Source: Bifidobacteriaceae bacterium
GTDB lineage: Bacteria > Actinomycetota > Actinomycetes > Actinomycetales > WQXJ01
Reading direction: 5' to 3'
Assembly: GCA_031267825.1 (NCBI GenBank)
Contig: JAIRYJ010000017.1
Span: 1-64,000, forward strand
DNA length: 64,000 bases
The notes under the pieces: model-generated
Database searches by the model: none
What the model saw: only the letters and a program-made list of their open reading frames with translations
What the model was told of the DNA's origin: nothing
Shown: piece by piece, positions 57,968 to 64,000 of the stretch
How the letters are laid out: each line of letters opens with the position of its first letter
Position numbering within the stretch: position 1 is the stretch's first letter
Program-made: the position numbers and the translations under genes

Positions 57968-58066
57968 GGATGGTCCAATAGTGGGCTGCGGATCTGTGTT
58001 TCTACCTAATGCATGGTATGGCCTGTGAAGGTCACCCAAGAGACAGTCAGGGTAACGGCGAGCGAC

Positions 58067-58588
58067 TCAGGGGAGAACTTCGATTGAACTGATCACTACA
58101 TCTTCAACCGGCCGGTCCTGGCGTCCGGTGCGGACCGCGCCAACCGCCCGGACAACGGCCCGTGAAGGCTCATCGGCCACCTCACCGAAGATCGTGTGAT
58201 TGCCGTTCAACGAAGTTGTTGGTGCCAGGGTGATGAAGAATTGTGATCCGTTGGTTCCGCGGCCGTTAACGATCCCAGCGTTGGCCATGGCCAGCAGATA
58301 AGGCCGGGAGAAGGTCAGGTTTGGGTCAATCTCATCGTCAAAGGTGTAGCCCGGGCCGCCGCTGCCGGTTCCCTTTGGGTCGCCACCTTGGATCACGAAA
58401 TCCGGAATGACACGGTGGAAGATCACTCCGTTGTAGAGCGATCCTTGGCCGTTTTGACCGCTACGCGGATCCGTCCAGGGGGCGGAGCCATCGGCCAAAC
58501 CAGTGAAATTGGCTACGGTTTTAGGCGCTGAAGTGGGGAAAAGGTCAAGGCGGATATCGCCCATAGTGGTGTGGATAATTGCTTGCAT
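58067..58588 (-). CDS. ppiA: Peptidyl-prolyl cis-trans isomerase (cyclophilin)
   Basis: 173 aa from ATG 58588 behind GGGAGG. Cyclophilin core: FHRVIPDFVIQGGDPKGTGSGGPGY with the catalytic Arg, and NGSQFFITLAPT. No signal peptide, so cytoplasmic. A protein-folding helper; usual neighbour of crgA in actinobacteria. Confidence 0.94.
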   Translation of the reverse strand: MQAIIHTTMGDIRLDLFPTSAPKTVANFTGLADGSAPWTDPRSGQNGQGSLYNGVIFHRVIPDFVIQGGDPKGTGSGGPGYTFDDEIDPNLTFSRPYLLAMANAGIVNGRGTNGSQFFITLAPTTSLNGNHTIFGEVADEPSRAVVRAVGAVRTGRQDRPVEDVVISSIEVLP

Positions 58589-58726
58589 CGGGCAATCCTC
58601 CCACGGAGATGGCGGATCCGCCGGGCTGACACACAGGGCGGGGTGGCTCCGGCGCCATCGAAACAGCCGTACCATGTGATGAGGCGGACCCGCCCGCGGT
58701 CCAGCCAAGAATCAAAGGAGAAGCCA

Positions 58727-59431
58727 ATGCCTAATTTAAGCTGTTATCCCGCCACCCAGGCAAGGCGTTTGGTGGGAGGTTCATCCTGGACAGAACGTGC
58801 CGCCGAGCTTGGTGGCAGTGCCAAAGCCGCCGCCCTGACCGCCAGTGAGACAATCGCCGCCAAGGCGGCTCCGAAGGTTGCCGCGGCCTGGGAATGGGTA
58901 TCGCCGCGGGTTGAAGAAGCCTGGAGCAGAGGTATCACAGCAGCCGCACCAAAGGTGGAAAGCGCCGCCAAAGCCCTCGCGCCACGGGTTGATGAGGCCC
59001 GCGACCTAATTGTTGAACGAGCCTTGCCAGCTATTGTGGCGGCCGTCGATTCGGCCGCCAAGGCCGCCACCGGCGCGGAAATCGAAGCCGCCAAGAAAGC
59101 CCGCAAGCGGCGTACCCGGCGGATCGTCGGATGGAGCATGGCCGCTGCGGCGATCTCCGCCATCGCCTACTGGTTCTGGCGCCAAACCCGGCCAGTCTCC
59201 GACCCGTGGGCTGAGGAAGACTGGGAAGACGTTGACCCAGCTCCGGATGAAGACTTGGCGGATGCCGCCGGTGACGCCGTTGAAGCGGTTGGTGAGGCCG
59301 CTGGTATGGCGGTACGGGCCGTGGCCGATGCCGCCAGAAAAGCGGGCGATGCCGTCAAGAAAGCCCGTGGTACTGGCAAGAAGACCACCCCCGGGGAGGC
59401 CGAAACAGCCGATTCACCAGACGAGAGCTGA
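58727..59431 (+). CDS. Ala-rich single-pass membrane protein
   Basis: 234 aa from ATG 58727 behind AAAGGAG. Long Ala/Lys/Glu-rich helices with repeat-like amphipathic character (KAAPKVAAAWEWVSPRVEEA), one membrane helix (~137-155), and an acidic then basic tail. It resembles conserved actinobacterial proteins near ppiA, of unknown function. Confidence 0.8.
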   Translation: MPNLSCYPATQARRLVGGSSWTERAAELGGSAKAAALTASETIAAKAAPKVAAAWEWVSPRVEEAWSRGITAAAPKVESAAKALAPRVDEARDLIVERALPAIVAAVDSAAKAATGAEIEAAKKARKRRTRRIVGWSMAAAAISAIAYWFWRQTRPVSDPWAEEDWEDVDPAPDEDLADAAGDAVEAVGEAAGMAVRAVADAARKAGDAVKKARGTGKKTTPGEAETADSPDES

Positions 59432-59461
59432 ACTGGTAAAGCCCGCCACTTATGGCCCCAG

Positions 59462-59483
59462 GGGCCCGTCGTCCGACGGGCCC
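59462..59483 (+). terminator. Hairpin after the Ala-rich membrane protein gene
   Basis: Perfect 9-bp stem GGGCCCGTC/GACGGGCCC with loop GTCC, 30 bases after the stop, directly before structured repeat C. Confidence 0.55.
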
Positions 59484-59487
59484 ATCA

Positions 59488-59582
59488 GGCGGGTGTTGAT
59501 AACACCCTCCGACCGCGTCGTACGCGGTTGCGCGATAGCGTGACCAGCGAAGACGCGGAAATAGGGCGTCGCTTATGGCCCT
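59488..59582 (+). repeat. Structured multi-hairpin repeat, copy C
   Basis: P1 GGCGGGTGTT, loop GAT, AACACCCTCC (59488-59510). P2 outer stem CCGCGTC (59513-59519) with GACGCGG (59552-59558) around GGTTGCGC, GATA, GCGTGACC (59526-59545). P3 AGGGC/GCCCT (59563-59582). Sequence in P2 and P3 differs from copy A but the pairing is kept. It lies between convergent genes and covers the stop of the next one. Confidence 0.7.
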
Positions 59583-60505
59583 AGGGCTGTCACAATCGCC
59601 TCGGCGGGAGTCTGATCAAGGAAAGTGAATCCGGCCCGAAGGAGGCCCGCTGGTTCAACTGGTTGCGAAGCCAGCATCAGTTCTTGGGCGGCCGGTCCTA
59701 GGCTGGCCCGCAACAGCCCAGCGGGTAGGCGCAACCAGTATGGCCGGTGCGATATCCGCGCTAGGAGATGACCAAGGTGCCCGGCGCTGGCCAGTTCCGG
59801 ACCAGCTAAGTTGACTGGCCCTAACAGGTCGGAGGCCTCCAAAGTGAAGGCAATGGCTCGGACCTCGTCGCGCAGCGAAATCCAGGGCCAATATTGACGT
59901 CCATCACCGAAACGGACACCCAAACCGAACCGTGTCGCCAAGGCGAGTGGTCGCATCAGCCCAGCCGGACCCAAGACAAGTCCAGTGCGGGCCAAAACCA
60001 GGCGGCAGCTAGAAGCGGCCGGCCAGGCGGCGGCTTCCCAGGCCCGGACCACTCCAGCTAGGAAACCAGTCCCCGATGGTGCGTCTTCGCGCAGCGGCGG
60101 GCTGTCTGGAGGTAAACCGCTGCCGTAGTAGCCGCAAGCCGAAGCGCTCACCCAGACGGCCGGTGGCGAAGCTGATTCCCGGATGCTACGGGCGATGGCA
60201 CTGGCGGTGTCAACCCGTGAAGCCATGATTACTTGCCGCCGACGCTTAGTCCAGGGCAACTGAGCTAACGCCGCGCCGTTAAGTGATACGACGGCATCGG
60301 CCCAGGCGATAGCGGCTGGGGGAACCGAACCCGGCAGACCCGTCCAGTAATAGATGGTGTCCTGCTCTGTCTGTTCCGCTGGATCCTTGGCTGGCTGGTC
60401 CGGCGCGGCCCGTAAGAGGGGCCGCACGTTCTGGCCAGACAAGGTCAAGGCGCGGCCTAAAGCCTGGCCAATCATGCCGGATTGGCCGGCCAGGAGGACT
60501 CGCAT
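59573..60505 (-). CDS. TIGR01777-family NAD-dependent epimerase/dehydratase
   Basis: 310 aa Rossmann-fold SDR protein. The nucleotide motif is GQSGMIG at 7-13; VSLNGAAL and SASACGYYG are family features; a DUF1731 C-terminal domain ends it (LGPAAQELMLASQPVEPAGLLRAGF). The substrate is unknown for the family. Confidence 0.9.
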   Translation of the reverse strand: MRVLLAGQSGMIGQALGRALTLSGQNVRPLLRAAPDQPAKDPAEQTEQDTIYYWTGLPGSVPPAAIAWADAVVSLNGAALAQLPWTKRRRQVIMASRVDTASAIARSIRESASPPAVWVSASACGYYGSGLPPDSPPLREDAPSGTGFLAGVVRAWEAAAWPAASSCRLVLARTGLVLGPAGLMRPLALATRFGLGVRFGDGRQYWPWISLRDEVRAIAFTLEASDLLGPVNLAGPELASAGHLGHLLARISHRPYWLRLPAGLLRASLGPAAQELMLASQPVEPAGLLRAGFTFLDQTPAEAIVTALGP

Positions 60506-60684
60506 GGCGCCAGTTTAGCCTGGGCCAGTTACAGAGATTTTTATCGCCCGAGGTGGGTTGCCCGCCTGGCGGGATCAAACGCGATCAGCCCAGTGCCGGG
60601 CGGGAAACCAGGCATCCTGGCGGAAACGCGGCAAGAATCGATGGCGTGGGCTCCGGCCGCGCCCGCCGCGGGACAGGATAGAAA

Positions 60685-61212
60685 ATGACGGCACTTGTAG
60701 TGACTGAAAGTTACTTCGGCAACACCACTGCGATAGCTGACGCGATAGCTGATGGGTTGGCTAGCTCCGGGCGGATGAGTGTTCAATCCGTCGCGGTAGG
60801 CAAAATCCCACCGCGACTTCCGCCGGGTTTGGGTTTGCTGGTGTTGGCCAGCCCAACCCACGATTACGGCTTGCCGCGGTGGCGTAGCCGACGCCAAGCC
60901 GAAAAGCGGGGCGGATACCGGGCCGAAACCCAGGGTACGCGGGAATGGATCGCCGGTCTGGAACCAGATCCGTGGCTTAAGGTGGTGGCGGTTGATACCG
61001 CCCTGCAGAGCGTATTCACGCCATCAACGGCCGCCAAGGCCGCCGCCCATCTCCTGTTGAAGGCCGGTTTCAGGGCGGCCCGGCGCGGGCCGACCTTCTA
61101 TGTTGGTGGCTATAGCGGGCCGCTGCTGGAAGGAGAAGCGGCTCGCGCCCAGTCTTGGGCAACCCAGTTGGCGGCCGGATTAGCGGCCGCCCGGCACAGC
61201 GCCAAACTTTGA
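60685..61212 (+). CDS. Flavodoxin-family protein
   Basis: 175 aa. TESYFGNTTAIADAIADGL is the FMN phosphate loop and LVLASPTHDYGLP the second FMN-binding region. Stand-alone gene; redox partner unknown. The following gap (61213-61383) holds only short repeats. Confidence 0.85.
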   Translation: MTALVVTESYFGNTTAIADAIADGLASSGRMSVQSVAVGKIPPRLPPGLGLLVLASPTHDYGLPRWRSRRQAEKRGGYRAETQGTREWIAGLEPDPWLKVVAVDTALQSVFTPSTAAKAAAHLLLKAGFRAARRGPTFYVGGYSGPLLEGEAARAQSWATQLAAGLAAARHSAKL

Positions 61213-61398
61213 CCTGGTGCACCCAGAGTTCGCCAGGACAACCCGGCGGGGCGCCAAACTTTGACCCAATCACCTCAAACTAGCGGCGGGCCGGGTTTAG
61301 GCGGCCCGCCGCCAGTTCAAACAGGGTTCAAACACAAACGGCGTTCAAACAGCGTCCGAACAGGGTTCAAACAGAAACAGCGTTCAGACAGCCAGCAT
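61199..61398. repeat. Short direct and tandem repeats between flavodoxin and pknB
   Basis: GCGCCAAACTTTGACC occurs at 61199-61214 (over the flavodoxin stop) and again at 61251-61266. A 39-base unit starting ACAGGGTTCAAACA begins at 61321 and 61360 with a few differences, and its end runs into the last codons of pknB. Confidence 0.75.
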
Positions 61399-63492
61399 CC
61401 GGACCGCGCCAATGGCGGCGAACAAGACTTGGTTTGAAGATTTGCTCACGCTAGTCGGGCTGGGACTGCTTGGTCCAGGTCCGGCCGATACCCTCAGCCG
61501 GACGGTATCTCCCCGTTTAACGGAGGTGTTAGCTGGCGGGTCGCTGCTAATCACTAAGCCAGCGGCCAAGGTGGTGGAAGGTTCCGTCTCAGCGTAGGCG
61601 GACAGGCCAGCTCCATCGAGCCAAGAGCGGGCCGCATCTTCAGTCCAGCCCGCGAAATTCGGTAAGACCTTGATATCGGCGGCCTTGGCGACCACCACCA
61701 CAACCGGTGTCTTTTGATCGACCGTGTTACCGAACGGTGGTTCGGTCCGCAGAATCGAACCCTCTGTCTCATCTGATTCTTCTTCCCTGAACTGAGCTAG
61801 AACCAGACCCGCTTCTTGCAGCGCGGTTGAACACTCCTGCTGTGTTTTACCAGTGCAATCCGGCACGGTGGTCTTACCGTTGGAGATCAGCAGGACAATC
61901 TCATCACCTGGTTTAACAACTTGACCAACCGCCGGTTCGGTGCCCACCACCCTATCTATCGCCACAGTCGGCGAGTTGACCGACTTGGTCGTGCCGGCGA
62001 CTTTCAAGTTAAGCGCCGTCAACTCGGCGCGAGCCTCCTCCTGGGTCTTATTCTCAGTGGGTGGCACGGTCACGGCGTTGGCTCCGAGCGAAACGATGTA
62101 CTTGACAACCGAACCGGCCTCGACGTCACGCCCGGAACGCGGGTCAAACCGGATCACTTTGCCAAGCTCAACCGTGTCAGATCGTTCCGGTGTGCCTTCT
62201 TCAGCCTTCAAGTTGGCCGCCTTGAGAGCTTCGATCGAATCCTCGACAGTGCCGGAGGCGGGCACTTGCGGAACCCGGACTTGGACCGGTGTCGATTGTC
62301 CGCCCGGATCAGGCTCCTTGTCACCGCTGAGCAGCGCGAAGAGGCCAAGACCAATCAGAATCAAAGCGACAACTCCGCCAACAATGCTCCAAATGATGAT
62401 TAGGCGCTTGCGTTTGGCGGCGTCAGCCGCCTCTTCTTCTTCAACTTGTTCAGTTGGTGGCAAAATACCCGCGTTTTGGAAAGCGCCGCCAGGCCCCAGC
62501 GGCGGTCCGCCTGAACCAGGTGGCGGGAAGCTAGCCATGCCGCCACCGAGGGCGCCCCCAACTGGTGCGGGCGCTATCACTTGGGTCGCCTCAGGTGAAG
62601 CTCCGCCCGCCACAACTGGGGCTGACACCCGGCCACCATGTTTGAAAGCTTGCAGATCAGCTAGGAACTCGGAAGCCGTCGAATAACGCTGGTCACGGTG
62701 TTTGGCTAAGGCCTTCATCACAACCTGGTCAAGGGCGGCGGGCACATCAGGCGCGTAGGCTGACGGCGGGGCCGGGAACTCACGGACATGCTGATAAGCG
62801 ATTGACAGTGCGGTATCTCCAACAAAAGGCGGCCGCCCGGTCAACAACTCGAACAAAACACAACCAGTCGAATACAGGTCAGACCGGGCGTCAACGTTTT
62901 CGCCACGGGCCTGTTCAGGGCTGAGGTACTGCGCTGTACCAATAACAGCTTGGGTTTGGGTGACAGCATCGGAGGTTTCCGTCAAAGCCCGGGCAATACC
63001 GAAATCCATCACTTTGACTTGGCCGGCTGTTGTCAACATGATGTTGCCCGGTTTGATGTCGCGGTGAACAATTCCCGCATGATGGGCGTATTGCAGGGCC
63101 GAAAGAACACCGATTGTGATGTCTGTCGCCTCATCAATCGGCAAGGCGGCGCCATCATGCATCAATTCGCGCAGGGTGTGTCCCTCAACGTATTCCATGA
63201 TGATGAACGGCACATGCCGGGTGGCGCCCTGAGCATCCATCGTGACATCTTCGCCAGTGTCGTAAACCGAGACGATGGCCGGATGGTTTAAGGATGCGGC
63301 AGCTTGCGCCTCGCGGCGGAACCGGGTCTGGAAAGAAGGATCACGCGCCAGATCGGAGCGCAGCAACTTAATCGCTACAGTCCGGCCAAGCCGTGTGTCC
63401 CGCCCGACATGCACCTCAGCCATGCCGCCGCGGCCAATTAGTTCACCAACCTCATATCTGCCAGCGAGAATCCTTGGGGTCATGTCCGCCAC
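61384..63492 (-). CDS. pknB: Serine/threonine protein kinase PknB with four PASTA domains
   Basis: 702 aa, GTG start at 63492 behind GGAAAGG (ATG 63483 is possible). Kinase domain ~12-270: Gly loop GRGGMAEVHVG, Lys42, HRDIKPGN with Asp145, DFG with Asp163. Juxtamembrane Gly/Pro linker, one membrane helix (~368-390), then four extracellular PASTA repeats (~398-680) that sense peptidoglycan. Regulates growth and division. It follows the partial upstream gene by 4 bases. Confidence 0.97.
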   Translation of the reverse strand: MADMTPRILAGRYEVGELIGRGGMAEVHVGRDTRLGRTVAIKLLRSDLARDPSFQTRFRREAQAAASLNHPAIVSVYDTGEDVTMDAQGATRHVPFIIMEYVEGHTLRELMHDGAALPIDEATDITIGVLSALQYAHHAGIVHRDIKPGNIMLTTAGQVKVMDFGIARALTETSDAVTQTQAVIGTAQYLSPEQARGENVDARSDLYSTGCVLFELLTGRPPFVGDTALSIAYQHVREFPAPPSAYAPDVPAALDQVVMKALAKHRDQRYSTASEFLADLQAFKHGGRVSAPVVAGGASPEATQVIAPAPVGGALGGGMASFPPPGSGGPPLGPGGAFQNAGILPPTEQVEEEEAADAAKRKRLIIIWSIVGGVVALILIGLGLFALLSGDKEPDPGGQSTPVQVRVPQVPASGTVEDSIEALKAANLKAEEGTPERSDTVELGKVIRFDPRSGRDVEAGSVVKYIVSLGANAVTVPPTENKTQEEARAELTALNLKVAGTTKSVNSPTVAIDRVVGTEPAVGQVVKPGDEIVLLISNGKTTVPDCTGKTQQECSTALQEAGLVLAQFREEESDETEGSILRTEPPFGNTVDQKTPVVVVVAKAADIKVLPNFAGWTEDAARSWLDGAGLSAYAETEPSTTLAAGLVISSDPPANTSVKRGDTVRLRVSAGPGPSSPSPTSVSKSSNQVLFAAIGAVRMLAV

Positions 63493-63496
63493 TGCG

Positions 63497-64000
63497 CTAC
63501 CTTTCCCTGAAAAGCGCCAAATCCGGCGCGTTACTAGCCAACATTATTGTGTCTTGGGACGCAACCAGCGAACGGACTGTTTCCGTAGGCGTAGTAGCGC
63601 CCGGTGTATTATCCGCACTGAGCAGGGTTAAAAGCCCAATCAGTAGTATTACCACCAACCCGAGGGCGACGATTACCGGCGCCCACCAGCCGGGCGAAAA
63701 TCGCCGCGCCCGCTGGTCAGGGGCCTGGCCGCTGGGAGGTGTGGCGGCATCGAAGCCGGTTATTGTGCCCGATGCCGCCGGTCCGGCTTGTTCCCCCAGC
63801 CCGTTCGCCGCATCCCCAGGTTGGGTTCCGCCCGCGACACCGCCCGCCGACACCCGCTGAACTGAATCAGGTTGGTCGGGGCTAGCTGGGGTTTGGTTGG
63901 TTCCGCCGTCCGGTTTGGTGCCTTGACTTGATTCTCCAGGCTGACTGGCGGAATTCGGCCGGTGTGGGTGGCGTACTACCGGCCGGGGAGGCCGAGTGGA
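63497..64000 (-). CDS. Partial membrane protein, probable PknA-type kinase C terminus
   Basis: The frame is open to the window edge, so the N terminus is missing. The visible ~167 residues are a Pro/Ser/Gly/Gln-rich linker, a membrane helix (WWAPVIVALGLVVILLIGLLTLL) and a 45-residue extracellular tail. Position directly before pknB suggests PknA, as in the usual rodA-pbpA-pknA-pknB order; no kinase motif is in view. The linker contains an inverted decamer pair (63743-63752 and 63770-63779). Confidence 0.6.
   Translation of the reverse strand, partial: STRPPRPVVRHPHRPNSASQPGESSQGTKPDGGTNQTPASPDQPDSVQRVSAGGVAGGTQPGDAANGLGEQAGPAASGTITGFDAATPPSGQAPDQRARRFSPGWWAPVIVALGLVVILLIGLLTLLSADNTPGATTPTETVRSLVASQDTIMLASNAPDLALFRER

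Overview
The window is high-GC DNA from the replication-origin region of an actinobacterial (Actinomycetota) chromosome. The core order is diagnostic: parB-parA-rsmG-jag-yidC-yidD-rnpA-rpmH on the minus strand; dnaA, an oriC-like spacer, dnaN-recF-dciA-gyrB-gyrA-DUF3566, tRNA-Ile, a DLW-39 gene and tRNA-Ala on the plus strand; then crgA, a DUF881 gene, a class E sortase, a PASTA kinase and the tail of a second kinase-like gene. Two perfect parS sites sit at parA. The genus cannot be named from the sequence alone. The many sugar importers and glycosidases suggest a carbohydrate-rich, possibly host-associated niche (inference).

Layout. 1-16.3 kb is carbohydrate use: the end of an ABC importer operon with a GH2 beta-galactosidase, a LacI regulator, a second ABC importer operon with two different GH31 glycosidases, and a uracil/xanthine-type permease. 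16.4-25.1 kb holds a VapBC-type toxin-antitoxin pair, an ABC exporter, a very long HrpA helicase, an unrecognised ORF and a PIG-L deacetylase. 25.2-32.9 kb is a compact minus-strand operon that joins a ribose-type ABC importer to a sugar kinase, a 3-hexulose-6-phosphate synthase, two hexuloisomerase-like SIS proteins and a pentulose/hexulose-phosphate epimerase, with a divergent LacI regulator and a clear promoter/operator. 33-52 kb is the replication, segregation and gyrase core. 52-64 kb holds tRNAs, cell-envelope and division genes (L,D-transpeptidase, sortase, CrgA, PknB) and several small conserved actinobacterial genes.

The most unusual content lies between the genes. Four copies (5.3, 14.7, 16.3 and 59.5 kb) of a ~100-170 bp multi-hairpin repeat lie at gene 3' ends. 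Their stems are kept by compensatory base changes, which suggests an unnamed structured RNA or a mobile hairpin element. A decamer, GRCGGCATCG, recurs about 27 times, often as inverted pairs in intergenic DNA and in disordered protein linkers, and it brackets one copy of the structured repeat. Other items are six direct-repeat units spaced exactly 22 bp apart before the ABC exporter, a 55-bp hairpin duplicated between the two tRNA genes, and a 71-bp tandem repeat that starts inside the 3' end of tRNA-Ala beside an excisionase-like gene.

All positions and counts were read by eye; no alignment, folding or database search was run.
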